DNA of 64,000 nt from positions 700,501 to 764,500 of the forward strand of contig OY745781.1 of NCBI GenBank assembly GCA_963556305.1, written 5' to 3'. A program made the position numbers and the translations under genes. Under the pieces are notes generated by a model. It ran no database searches. It had not been told where the DNA came from and saw only the letters and a list, made by a program, of their open reading frames with translations. How positions within the stretch are numbered: position 1 is the stretch's first letter; each line of letters starts with the position of its first letter. Below, one piece after another: positions 11,320 to 22,810 of the stretch. Origin of the DNA: Platismatia glauca. Taxonomy: Eukaryota; Ascomycota; Lecanoromycetes; Lecanorales; Parmeliaceae.

Positions 11320-12891
11320 TCAGGATTCGAATGCTGCCACCTTCGCAGGTGGGAGACCGTTGCCATTGCGGTTGCGGAAGAAGAGGACGCTTTTGCCGAG
11401 TCCCTTGGCACCCTCGGAGGGCTCGACCCACTGGCAAGTTCGAGCACTCGTCCATATCGCCTTAACGAAACCCCAAGGACCGCCTTCGACATTCGAGCGG
11501 TAGTGACGACCCAGGATTGGCTTGATGGCTTCAGAAGCCTCGTCGGCGTTATAGAAAGGGATGGTGGAGACAAAGTGATGAAGGACGTGCGTCTCTACAA
11601 TGCCATGCATCAGGGTCCGACCGATGAAGCCGAATTCACGGTCAACCGTTGCAGCAGCGCCGCGAGCGAAATTCCAGGCTGCGTCCTCGTAATGAGGGAG
11701 GGAGGGATCGGTATGCTGAAGATAGGTGATTGCGACTGCGATAGGGGTCAGCGGTGTCCAGCTTTAGCTCTTGAAGAACAGCTGCTTACCCAGCCAGTGG
11801 TTGACCCACAAATACGGAAGGAAATACCACACAGCCAAGTTCGCCCAGCCAAAGTTCTTCCCAATCAAGATGAGAATTCCGGCTACAACAGCAAGGCCCA
11901 AATCGCTCGCAAGAATCAACTTGCTGTCCTTGGCCTCATACAACGGGCTCGACGGATCAAAGTGGTTGACGTTCCCACCCCAGCCGTTCCTCTTGCCCTG
12001 ACCGCGACCTTCTTTTTGACGGGTATGGCTATTGTGACCAGTGATGTTGATGGAGAGGTACATGATCCATCCGGCGAGCTGCTGACCGATGAGGGAACCA
12101 GCAGTAACGATGGGAGTCTCCTCGGCAAGCTCAGCCAACTCATGATAAGCCCTTCCAATCTTCGACGCGTATTGTTCGCGGGTCTTGGGAACGAAAACCA
12201 TGTCACGGTCGAGGTGTCCGGTCGCCTTGTGGTGCTTGCCATGAGAGATCTTCCAAGAGAAGTAAGGGACTAGGAGTGCGGAATGACAGATGAAGCCAAC
12301 AGTGTCGTTGAGTGTCTTGGAGGAGGAGAAAGACTGGTGGCCACATTCATGAGCCATCACCCACAGACCGGTCGCAAAGCATCCCTGGACGAAAGAATAG
12401 AGAGCCCATCCGACTGCACGGACGCTACTTGAAGGAACATTGGTGGGCGTCCATAAGGTATGGAAGAGGGCGAAGGTGGTCGCAAGAGAGAAGATATCCC
12501 TGGCAACATACATCAAGCCTCGGGCCGCCGAGCGCTCAAAGCAATGCTTGGGAATAGCAGCACGAATTTCATTGATGGTGAAGTCCGGAACTTGGAACTC
12601 ATTGCCATAGGTATCGACCAATTTGCCATATTGCGTTTCCGAATCGACCAGTTGGCCAGACAGCTTTGTATCGACCAAGTCGCTTGACTGTTGGTTGTTG
12701 ACCAAGTTGCCCGCTGATGCTTGGGCGTCCAGCTCGCTGTCTGAAGCGAGTGAGGATAGGGAGGTCGAGGAACGAGACTGATAGGGCGTGCGGTCCGGAG
12801 TCGCGGAGATGGAGTTTGAGGAGGATGAGGGTAGAGAGTCAGCGACAGGAGTCTGCAAGACACTCTTGCGTGAGAGTGCTATGGTTGACAT
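11320..12891 (-). CDS. FAD2: Delta-12 (oleate) fatty acid desaturase
   Basis: ER membrane enzyme that converts oleoyl to linoleoyl chains, using cytochrome b5 electrons. Exons are 12891–11790 and 11735–11320, joined across a 54-nt intron (GTAAGC...CGCAG); the product is 505 aa. All three histidine boxes are visible: HECGH (near residue 180), HGKHH (near 217) and HVLHH in exon 2. They lie among hydrophobic segments in the usual arrangement, and the fold ends in the typical NADEASEAIK region. The first ~95 residues are Ser-rich and contain four 9–10-residue repeats around LVDxxxS/Y that I do not know from other FAD2 proteins. The start is the first ATG of the frame. Frame, length and motifs all fit a functional microsomal desaturase. 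Confidence 0.95.
12605..12712 (-). repeat. 27–30-bp tandem repeat inside the FAD2 N-terminus
   Basis: Four in-frame units with TCGACCA-like cores at about 12613, 12643, 12670 and 12697 (plus-strand reading). They encode G/S-x-LV(D/N) repeats in the desaturase N-terminal tail. Confidence 0.75.
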
Positions 12892-13995
12892 GCTGGAAAA
12901 ATCGCCCGGTTGAGGGTGTGTTTGAGCTAAAAGAGCTGTGGATATTGTGACAGATTATAATTGACGAGGCTCTGCGCTGTGTGGGGTGGTCTCTCCGAGG
13001 CTTGGGGAGGGGGGACGGACGGATTGAGAATTGAGAGGAGATTGTGCGTGTGTGGGATCGATTTTGACAATGGATCTTTCCTCGACTTTGAAGTTTGCAG
13101 ACAGCTTGACAACCGATGTTGCAAGCGTGGCAGCAAGAGGGAGAATAGGTCAGGTGAAGAGTGAGGAACTGAGAGGGTGGGCGGGGGAAGAAAGGAGGAA
13201 TGATATTTGTTCCAGTGTGAATGCTTTCGAGTCGGTTACTCGGTAGGGAGTAGGGTAAGGGTAAGGGTAGAGGGAAAGCGAAAAAAGTCACGCCCGCCGA
13301 CGCTAGTCGCAGCCAAGCACGAAAGCGACAAATATCCCTTTCTTCTGTGTATATAATATATCATCATTTGCGTCTTCTACGATGATTGAGCGACTCTCTA
13401 CTTCCTCAACGGCTGCGATCTGGCACCTGCACTCTGATACCTGCCATCCAGCACCCCTCCAGTATACAAGTATACGTCCCCACCCATGCCACCGCACCGC
13501 TCCACCACGATGATGCTCATTGCGGTAAAGCCGTGGCGTGGGGTCAGCCCGGTCCGGCCAGATCAGCTCCGTACGCAGCGCCACTGATGCGTAAGTCAAG
13601 CACGGGACTTGACAATTGGATGGCGAACGAAGGTGAAGGGCGTATAGCCAAGGGACCTTGGGTATGGCCTTTGCCTGTTCCATCTCGCAGATTGTACCTG
13701 CCTGCGGACAAGCTCGGTGCTACAGTGCCGGGTGCATTCGAACAAGCATGAGGTGGTCAAGGGTCCACATTGAAACAAGGCTGGGGACTTGCAGATGCGA
13801 CGCTAACAAAAAGTGTTGGGAGAAGCTAATATGCAGGGTCCAGTGTTCATCGGGACTACCTAATTTTACGCTTAAGTGTGGCGGTGGAGGCTAATGCTCC
13901 GGCCTCGGCCCTCCATTCCCATTCCGCTTGATTCTTCACATCGTGGAAAATATGAATGCACTTCAGTACGTAGCCGGGACACACTGGTCGCGGAA
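12892..13995. other. Spacer upstream of FAD2, holds telomere-like repeat
   Basis: Promoter region of FAD2 on one side and the 3' end of TRS130 on the other. It contains a short GGGTAA run (13240–13272) and C/T- or G/A-rich tracts. The short ORFs here have no domain support. Confidence 0.45.
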
Positions 13996-16900
13996 TCATC
14001 TGCTCTGGGACTCGACAAGCCACGCCCCACCGATCGTGCTGCTAGGATCGATGCTGACCGTGGTGCTCATCAGATCAGAGACCACATGCACCGTTGCCGA
14101 TTGTTGTTGGTAATCCGTCTCACAGGAAATCGATGGTTCTGCCCAATCATCTCGCTCCGTGGTCGGGTGGGAAATGTTGCGCGGAGGTGAGGCATGGATG
14201 TCAACGGAAGGGAACATCAAGTGGCCGGTACGTTGTGGCAAGAGGAGAATCGCAAAGTTGAAACTTTCATCTGCCTTGTATGATGATGAGCGACGGCATG
14301 TTATACTCCACCGGAACAGCTCACCTTGGCGCTAAAGAGACCCTTCTTCTGTCCCCCAATGATCCAGTCGTCGGGGAGAGCGTGCACTTCATACTTAAAG
14401 TCCAAAGGCTCACCGTCATATCCTGATCTTGTATCACCGTCCCACCACTTACGTGTATGACGTATGACAACTTCCAGAGGCAGGGCAGACCCCATGGCGA
14501 GAAAGTCCGGCTGCAAATGTGGCCCGGCACCGTTATGCAGGCGTTGCATTCGTACTGTATGTAAAATCTGCACATGAGGGACATCGAATGGGACCCGAAC
14601 ATGCTGTGTCGGCGACGGCCGATCAACATCCTTGAACGAGATTGTCGGATGATCCTGGGACCAAGTCAGCAACGTTGAGAATAATGACATCAGACACACG
14701 AACGTCGTGCCAATCTCTTAACCATTGAGTGAGCTCTTCGCCAAGATCCTGGGGAAGGCCGGCAAGTATCGAAGAGCCCCAGCCGTAATCCTCAAAAGTG
14801 CCAATGTCCATCTCATGAAGAAGGCCAGCCACCTCGAGCTGTTGAGTCGAAAGTCTCGAACGTAAAGTCGTAAGCAATGCAGGCATCAACAGGCGGGAAA
14901 GCTTTTGCAAAGACGTCGCTGCGAGGGCCTTTGAGTAAACATTCTCAGCTGCTATGAGCATCTCTTGATCAAGACACCGGTACTCGACGTGAAGGCACAA
15001 CTTCCTCTGTATAGTCTCGTTGGCATCCAAGCCACCCTTCCCCCGCAACGTACGTTGTATTCTTGAGGCTAAAGAAAATGGCTGGCGAACGAAAACATCA
15101 TGTCCGCCACTGTCCAGGATTGGCGAAGTTGCACAAAAATCTTCGTTCCCCTCAACGGTACACTTCAATATTTTGACAGGTGTCGCATCGGCAGTACCCA
15201 CGGTGAATGTGGAAAAAATGGCACCTTTCTTGAATGTGTCTCGAACACTGATAGTTATTGGAAGCGCGGTAGATGTTTTCGAACTGCAAGCGTAAACAAA
15301 TTCACCCCGTTCAGTAGCGTAAGTGACCTCAGCACGCACGACGATCTCTTTGAGATCACTCTCAAGGCTGTAGGGGACATCTATGTCGACAGTAATGTCC
15401 GAATGAAATTGACCGAACGCGATGCTACCGGGTTGTGACTTGTCTGTAATAGCGACTTTGCCGCCCCGGATTTCCGCCTGGGCGGTGTGAAGTCGTAGCC
15501 CTGCGGAGGCAGCGCGTAATGAGAGTCTACCTTGGATGATATGATTCCAGCCGCTGGATATTCTTACGACGACTGACTTTGGTCGCTCGAGATGAATGCT
15601 TTCTGACCGAGACAGGCGAGTTTCAAGGCTTCTGGACTGGGGCCAGAGCAGCAAAAGTCGTCGATTGGCGAATTCAGGCGGTGCCGAGTATCTGGATCTT
15701 GCGAAGGATGGGCCGTCGGGTGGCGGAGAAAGAGTGTGAATAAAGAGGATCTTTCCGGCAAGAACCGTGACTTGATTCAAGACATACCAGGCTGGAAACA
15801 TCGTCTTGACGCGTGGTGAGTGAGTGTAGCATTGGGAGTTGGACAAGACCGACTCACATTTGACCCAACCCATACCCTCGACGTGCCGGGCTCGATGGTT
15901 TGGCCAGCGGCATCGAGCCAGAGCTCAGAGCGCTGTTCCCCTTCTACGCCGAGTATTTGCACCCGCACTGATTCGGCTAGGAAGCTTTCTGGTAAAAGAC
16001 TCCTCAGTTCAAGGGGAAATTGAAAGCCATCATCATCCGGCGAATGACGCACATACACTCCCATGTCAATGCGGTCGAAGTAAGCATCCATCGGAAGTAG
16101 TATTTGTTCATTCAGTAATTTCGAGGCGCTTAAAATCCCGCTTAGACTGCCCGTCGCACTCTGTGGAGGCTGGTGAATACTTGTACGCTTGATCGAATCG
16201 ATTTGTGATTGTTGTTTGCGAGCGGTCTGGCTTTGTATCGTCTTGGCCAGTATCTTCAATCCAATGCGGACGTAATCCTCATTTCGCCCTGTACGGTGAA
16301 GACATTGCGCGTACAAGTCAAGCGTGAGCAGTTCCAAGTCTGACCATTCATCTTTTGCGTAAAAAGGGGCCAACTGACGAAAGTAGGACGCCGCCACCGA
16401 GTAATCTTCGAGTAGGCTGCTAGCAATCAGATGTGTTGCGGAGGGTCTAGATGGGAGTCTCTTACAATCGTGTGACTGCGAGGTCCAGGGTCATCCCCTC
16501 AGCAGCTTTAGTTCTTCCACCGACGACTTGGTTGGCTAGTGTTGATACAGTCAAATCCTGGAAATAATACGTCAGTGCCTCGCTAATCGCACTACATTAA
16601 AGCTTGACATACCTCAAACGCCTGGTAGAAGTCCTCTCTCGACTGCAAAGCCGAGAACAGAGTTCTGTTGCAAATCCCGGCGGTTGTTGGAGCTCGTGCA
16701 TTGCTTTGAGATGTCTCAAGCGGCTGTTCCTCTTGCTCGGTGGTAACTTCCAGCTTTACTTCTTGCATCGCTTCCTCATGCGCCCCAGATACCAGGCCTA
16801 TATCAGCCAGACCCCCTTGCCGATTGAGATGTCGACGTCCAAGACTACTGAAAGCTCGTCTGGCCAGAGCAAGCAAGTCTCCTCGCTGGGAAGCTAGGTC

Positions 16901-18772
16901 TTGAGTACCAGGGTGAGGACTAGCAGGCGGCAGTAATCTTACGGCATCCAGTGAGGTCACCGAGGGAAAGGTCTCCTCAATGGGCGGTCGTGGTACCACG
17001 GAAGCGGGGGCTTTCAGTGAGCTGGTTCTGTTAGGCAGACCCTTACGATGGACAGTGTTAATAGTAGGTCCCATCCCACTTTCATTGTCCTCGATGCTTG
17101 GTTTAACTGAGGACTTCAGCTGACGTAAAAGAGGATCAAGCTGAGCAGACAATGAATTTGCCGATGTTGCTTCCAAGATACATTTACTTGCAGAGAAAAC
17201 CCATGATGCTATCATATTTTCAGCAATGTCTTCGTGCACAATATGTGGGAAACTGTCTTTTTCAATCTGACCGTCGCCTGATGGGTGTATTCCAGACTTG
17301 ATGTCATTCCGAATAGTGGTAGCGACGGAGTTGATGAAACCGGAAGCTCTCTGAGCCACTTCGGCGAGTATGGTAAGGTCTTCTCGATCTTCACCACTGG
17401 ACTTCAGATACGGAGTGCCAACATCAGACTGCACGTCTCTGCCACCTTCAAAGATCGCGCCAGTTGTTGGTGTTAAAGTGCGAACAGCCACATCTGCTAG
17501 ACGCAACAGAAGGGACACTTGACGAGCGAAGACGTAACTTTGAAAGTCAAAAGAGGAGATTCTATTCGCAAGGATCAGATCTCGGAAAGGTTTCCTATCT
17601 GTATTTAAAATGCAGGCCCCTAGATCAACAACCTGCCGCTTTTCCTGCCACGATGTTTCAGCGCTTTTACTGCTTCGTTCAGCCTGTCTATAAGCCTCGA
17701 CTAGATCCTCTGTATGGTCGCTGAAAAGGGCTTGTTGCTGTTCAGTAGTATCACCTCCATTTTGACCATCCACGATTGCATTCAAGCTAGCAGAGAGCTC
17801 GTGATAGCCAATCAAAGCATCCTCCGTCAAGCCGACACTTTCGAAGCCCCTAGCCAGGCCTTCTTTCAGAACGAAAAATGTATTGAAATTCCAGCCTGGG
17901 AGGTTCTTTTGTAGTTCTTTCTCTCTGATATCTTCCTCATATTGGTTCACTCTTAGGTCAAAAGATGCTAAGATCAGAGACTTCATCTTTGCGATGAGAT
18001 CTTCCCAGCCATTTTTGTCATCATGAGATCGTAGCTGGGCCCGCCCTAAGTCCATCTCCGGATGCTCTGCCACTTGGACTTGAGCGACACGGTCCACGGC
18101 ATTCTTGGACGTTCCGTTGAAATCCGCACGAATCTTTTCAATGACGCTAGAGGAATTACGTGAAGGCCACCTTGAAGAGCTTGGCCTTTTTTCCGACTCG
18201 GTTTTGGCACCACTGGAGGGTCTGGACGTACCTCCATCTGCGGATGCTGGAAGCACGTGGACAATGAGCCATTCGAAAGCATCGTGATTTTCTTGTTTGT
18301 TGAGCGAGGTACTGCTTTGAGATGGCGGAGTATGATCTTTGACCCAATCTCGCAGCAGCTTCCTTGAATCCGCCTTGTACGTATCAGCGTCGCCGCATTG
18401 CAACAGATAAAGTTTCAGATACGGCGTTTGTCGTAAGCCGGGGATCTGGTGCCTTCTCTCTTTTCGCGGGCTCTCGCCCTTGGGGACTGGCCTGTTGTGG
18501 TCGGCATCGAGCGTTCTCTCGTCCGCAATGAGTGCAACATGGAGAGAGTCGATCGTTCGAACGGGGCGCGAAGTTGATTTCCAGTGGAGGTGACGCAGAG
18601 GTAGTCGATGGCGAAGCTCAGAGCTTACATATGAATATATACCGGACGGATCGGCGTATTCCACTATAGCAGAACAGAAGTCAGCCTCACAGCTCCATTG
18701 TGGGAATAGCTCATGTTTGGACGCTTGACTGGCACTACCTGTGACATTGCTCGAAGTGGAAGGCTGCTCCAT
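13996..18772 (-). CDS. TRS130: TRAPPII complex subunit Trs130 / TRAPPC10
   Basis: Subunit specific to TRAPPII, the Golgi tether and Rab (Ypt31/Rab11) exchange factor. Six exons keep phase throughout: 18772–16613, 16557–16466, 16419–15858, 15804–14698, 14654–14325 and 14274–13996, giving about 1509 aa. The long first exon carries the N-terminal conserved region (FPQWSCEADFCSAIVEYADP, and further on NLPGWNFNTFFVLKEGLARGFE). The middle holds the DLYAQCLHRTGRNEDYV helical repeat region. Exon 4 begins TMFPAWYVLNQVTVLAGKI, the family's beta-sandwich-like C-terminal part. The last exon ends GGAWLVESQSR. Introns are 43–56 nt. Two acceptors three bases apart (16420/16417) are both possible at exon 3. 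The exon 4 donor could alternatively lie 6 nt upstream. Family recognition is from overall sequence pattern and length. Confidence 0.88.
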
Positions 18773-19181
18773 AGGTACGCTGGCAATACTTTGAATTTAC
18801 ACGCGCCATGTTCAGCAACTACAGGCGGTTGCTTGATACCCCAAAGACATCCATAGACCGAAATGGAGAGTGAAAAGATATGGTGTCCTGGTCCCGGACT
18901 TCTGGTCCTTCGGTCCTGTCCTTCGACAGAACGCTCTGGTGTAACAACCCTAGCGCTTGACCTGATTCAGCTGATCCAGTCCCGTATTTCAATTGGTGCA
19001 ATTGGAAGGCACAAAACGGATGTCCTAAATTACGAGAGAATCACTACAGTCTGGAACTGGTCCAGATATATTCGTGTTTGCTTTACCGTTGATACACTTG
19101 TCAGGCCCTGCCTGAAGCAAACCCACTGATAGTTGATCCGCTCAATGATTCTACGGTACCTCTCTTGTTCACTAAAGCAAC
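18773..19181. other. Divergent promoter region between TRS130 and the GGCT-like gene
   Basis: About 400 bp without a supported gene, lying between two divergently transcribed starts. No specific site is recognised. Confidence 0.4.
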
Positions 19182-19859
19182 ATGACCGCCCTCCAATCGG
19201 AAGCCCAGCCAAGGCTGTATTTTGGATATGGAAGCAACCTATGGAAAGAGCAGATGATGCTTAGATGTCCGAAAAGTCAATATATGGGAGTCGGTGGGTC
19301 TTGCTGGCGCTACATCAAGGTCGAATTTTGACCAATGTTCCTAGGCCGCATGGCCTGTTATCGCTGGATCATCAATGGCACTCGGTCCCTTCAAGCCCGT
19401 GATGGACCTTCGCCAGGCTAACAATAAGGCACAGACCGTGGCTATGCTAATGTAGTCTCGAGTAATCCCAACGACGAAGTGTACGGTCTTGTCTACCAAC
19501 TCACTTCCTCCGATGAAGACCGACTTGATCGTAACGAGGGCGTACCATTTGATTACATTAAAGAAGTGATCGCTATAGACTTTTGGGAGTCAAAAGATGG
19601 AAAAGCAGTTGACGTCAGCTCTCAGGGAATGAACGAGGATGTGCTTGTTTACATCGACCGTACTATGGTGGTAGATCATCAACCCCAGGAAGAGTACATC
19701 CACCGCATGAATATGGGGATCAAGGACGCAGTGGATGAGGCTGGGGTACCATTTGCTTATGTGCAAAAGGTTATAAGGCCGTTCATCGCAGAACAGGGCA
19801 GAAAAGAGGTAGAAGAGTTGGCAAGGAAGCAGGCCTTAAACTTTGGAAATGGGAAGTAG
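19182..19859 (+). CDS. Gamma-glutamylcyclotransferase-like (GGCT/AIG2-fold) protein
   Basis: Member of the fold that cyclises gamma-glutamyl amines to 5-oxoproline; the exact substrate is unknown. Exon 1 (19182–19293) encodes the hallmark LYFGYGSNLW (substrate-binding YGSNL loop). Exon 2 (19345–19377) gives GRMACYRWIIN and exon 3 (19435–19859) gives RGYANVVSSNPNDEVYGLVYQL. The total is 189 aa, usual for this family. Exon 3 contains a LDRNEGVPFDYIKE segment with the acidic residue expected in the active site (Glu of NEG). To join exons 2 and 3 in frame with the family consensus, the second intron must use a GC donor (GC...AG, 57 nt). The only GT alternative is a 36-nt intron with a 7-residue insertion. 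Confidence 0.85.
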
Positions 19860-20902
19860 CTGTGCGAGTGACACTTGATGGAAAGGTGTGCAATGGTCGA
19901 AAAGAAAGTGCGCAACCTCCGCTTTTCATTCGATGCCTGCTCGATAAACCTGGACAGATCATCGTCAAGAATAAATATAACCCATCCGTTTATGTCCAAT
20001 TCCCGCGCTCCAGCTCTGAGGCTGAATTACACTCGGCCGCCTCAGTCTTTTCTTGGGAAAGAAGTCCGCCCGAGAAAGAGACAAGGAATTGGGCAAAACC
20101 GATAGGGAGTACAGAATGTACCTTAGTCTGCAGATCTCAAATATGCTGTTGAATCCGGTCCCATCCGAAAAGAGGGCAAAGAGGATGAGCACCTTACGAT
20201 GACGTATGGTCTAATGGCCAACCTTGTGGAATTGCTTTAGGCAAGAGCGAAGACCGCACAGACGACGCACAGTCACAAAGAACCATTTGCTGTCTCTGTG
20301 AACCATGGAATCCTGGCTCTACGTTTGGGGGAGAGGGCTATGGAATGCTTCAGCCGAAGCTCTGGCTAAGCTCTAAGAATTTCGATTGGGAGAAGTGGAG
20401 AGTAAGGACGTGGCCCTTTCTTTCCCTTTTACCAAGTACAATTTGCCATAATTTACAAGACCCTGCTGCAATGATCGAAGGAGACACAATGTCCATGTTT
20501 CACTCAGTTGATTAGCACGATTTTGCTATGTCTGCGTACTTTTCTTGTTCCAAAACAATGGCAATGTCCCATCCCCTTTGTTGTCATGAAAGCCTCATGA
20601 TGTGGACGAGCAGATTTGTTACGCGCATTCATGCTTCGTTCAATGTCTGTCAATGGGTTTGTCCCTAGCTCTTTCAGCGCAAAGACAGGCCTTTGTGTTA
20701 AAAGCAACGAGATCTACAATGCAAAAGATCTGCACAGAGGCACATATAAATGCTACCTCTGCCCCGAAGACTCTTCAAACAAATCCCAAAGATCAAACTC
20801 GATATCAACTTCCAAACCAGCCCCCAACCAATTTCCAAGGACTACACAGCGTTGACTGTTTGAACGATACGACCAATCTAACTTCCTGACTGATTTTGCA
20901 CA
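19860..20902. other. Spacer, no supported gene
   Basis: About 1 kb between two plus-strand genes. Several short overlapping ORFs are present without domains. The last ~150 bases before 20903 contain a C/A-rich leader for the J-domain gene. Confidence 0.4.
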
Positions 20903-22198
20903 ATGCCTTATCCATCAAGGCGTCAGTCTTTGAGGAGGGCGTGCGTAGATCGCAGCGACTGCGGTCACGCGACCTATGACGACTATGAGGACTACTCCCA
21001 TCCTTTAGCCCGACATAGGGAATATCATGTTAACGAGGTACATAGTGCTCTCTCATCTCGTGGGCGCCACAGATTGCATGCTCTCCATGACGGCCACACA
21101 GGCCTTTATTCTCACATCAGCTCTGGCAATATTCCCGCAAGGAGTCGCGACATCTCCGCAACGAGATATCGCGCTCACACCAGCGGTCAATTCCCGACTT
21201 CTTGTCATGATCGTACGGAGTACACTACTTTCGACAGTCGTCGGTCTTCGGCCGGCTACCGAGATGATCAAGACGAACATAGCGATTCAACACTGCTGCC
21301 AGAGGATGATTATCGCATGCCCGAAGCGAGCTCTCAACGTTCGAGCACCAAGTACACATATTCGGACGGCTGTGGACGAAAGTTTCACTACTACTCAAAC
21401 CATGACTACAGAATGCCCGAGGAGTGCAAGCCCAGAGGACCCCAAAACTCAGCTGAAGAGCATGCACATGGCAAGCACTCACGGCAAGAGGGATTCAAGT
21501 CAGCATATACAAGTGGCTATTCTGGCAAACCAAGAAGCCACGGCAGCGACACACGCGCGAAGGGCGACAGCCATAGTCAGGAGAAGCCCAACAATAGCAG
21601 AAGCAACAGCCGTCGGGAAGAGCACCCTGGGAGCAGCAGAAATGAACAAAAACATCGCCAGGAAGTGCCCAAACCCTCACAGGCGAGCAAAACTAGGCCA
21701 GCGTATACAGACGGCCATTCCAGGACATCACCAAGCAACAGAAAACACGAATACGCAACCAACGATAATTCCAATCAGCGAAAGCCTGACAGCAGCAGCA
21801 GACGCCGTCAAGAAAAGCCTCACAGCAATAAAAGCGAAAGGCGCCATGGAGGGAGTTCTGGAACTAGCAGAAACGGCCCATCTCATGAGGATGGCGAACA
21901 GAAATCCCATCGAAAGGTACCACCATCAGACGCTGCAGAGGATTTGCCGGATCATTACGCTACATTGAAAATCAGCCATCTAGCTGGCGAACATGAGATC
22001 AAGACCGCTGCCAAACGCAGGCGCGTCGAAGTCCACCCGGACAAGTTGAAGAAAGAGGGGATGTCTGACTCTGAATGTGCCGAGATCGATGCGGCAGCCG
22101 CCAAGGTAGGGCAAGCAGCCGATGTGCTTACGAACCTGGAGATGAAGCTGAAGTATGACGAGAAAATGAGAAGCTCCGGCAAATGGCATGGAAAGTAA
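20903..22198 (+). CDS. Arg/Ser/His-rich protein with C-terminal J domain
   Basis: Single-exon 431-aa protein. Residues 1–340 are low complexity (Ser, Arg, His, Gly, Lys) with short Tyr-containing motifs such as DDYRMPEASSQRS and HDYRMPEE. The last ~85 residues resemble a J domain: DLPDHYATLKI, a basic helix AAKRRRVEVHPDKLKKEG with the HPD tripeptide, and a final helix ending LKYDEKM. J domains stimulate Hsp70 ATPase activity. A C-terminal J domain with a long disordered basic front is seen in fungal proteins of unknown role, and nuclear location is plausible from the basic composition. The match is moderate because helix I is short. No signal peptide is present. Confidence 0.75.
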   Translation: MPYPSRRQSLRRACVDRSDCGHATYDDYEDYSHPLARHREYHVNEVHSALSSRGRHRLHALHDGHTGLYSHISSGNIPARSRDISATRYRAHTSGQFPTSCHDRTEYTTFDSRRSSAGYRDDQDEHSDSTLLPEDDYRMPEASSQRSSTKYTYSDGCGRKFHYYSNHDYRMPEECKPRGPQNSAEEHAHGKHSRQEGFKSAYTSGYSGKPRSHGSDTRAKGDSHSQEKPNNSRSNSRREEHPGSSRNEQKHRQEVPKPSQASKTRPAYTDGHSRTSPSNRKHEYATNDNSNQRKPDSSSRRRQEKPHSNKSERRHGGSSGTSRNGPSHEDGEQKSHRKVPPSDAAEDLPDHYATLKISHLAGEHEIKTAAKRRRVEVHPDKLKKEGMSDSECAEIDAAAAKVGQAADVLTNLEMKLKYDEKMRSSGKWHGK

Positions 22199-22810
22199 GT
22201 GCTTCAGGTGTGGCCTCTTGGAATTTGCTTCTTTCTAGCCCTGATTTTATTTATCTGTACGGTTGTAGGATATCAGTGTATTATTTTTAATTGAAGCCAT
22301 ATGTCGACCGATCCGTCACGTCCATGCGAATATCAAATTGAATCTGCCTTACAATGACCATGATTTCTTTGCTCTTCCGGCCACAAACTGCCGAATTGCT
22401 CAATGGATAAACTTTGTACCTTTCATACACTGCCGAACCTGACTTTTTTTTAGCACGCTAGCTGATCATCGCCATTGCTACAGGCAACAGCAGCCTGCAT
22501 CCATGGCTCGTCCGAACGAAGCCACGCGTTCGCAATCCTCGGGCCTGGGGAAAGGTCGCCAATCGCTTTGCGCAAACGGCCCAGCTGGGCGAAATCGTCC
22601 GGCTACCGCGCAAATCTGCTGTGAGTCGCTTGTCGCCTCGCGTGGGAACCGCAGATGGGCTTTTGTTCTTTGGCTGTGAGTTTGGGACGCTGAAGAAGCC
22701 ACTGTTGCTCTGCATTCGTGGCGCTGTGCGGTCTTGACTTGGCTTTCGACCTTTCGGTTCCCTTCCAGATTCCACCCTCAACGTGCTGTTTCGGTCCAGT
22801 TGATCCTGTC
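22199..22810. other. Spacer upstream of the secreted-protein gene
   Basis: About 610 bp with no supported gene. It lies between the J-domain gene and the ATG at 22811. Confidence 0.35.

Noticed and set aside
13303..13683. Minus-strand ORF of about 126 codons
   Set aside because: No domain or splice support, overlaps plus-strand ORFs of similar size, in an intergenic GC-rich stretch.
21027..21968. Plus-strand ORF of 313 codons inside the J-domain gene
   Set aside because: Shadow frame of the Ser/Arg-rich coding sequence; the J-domain frame explains the region.
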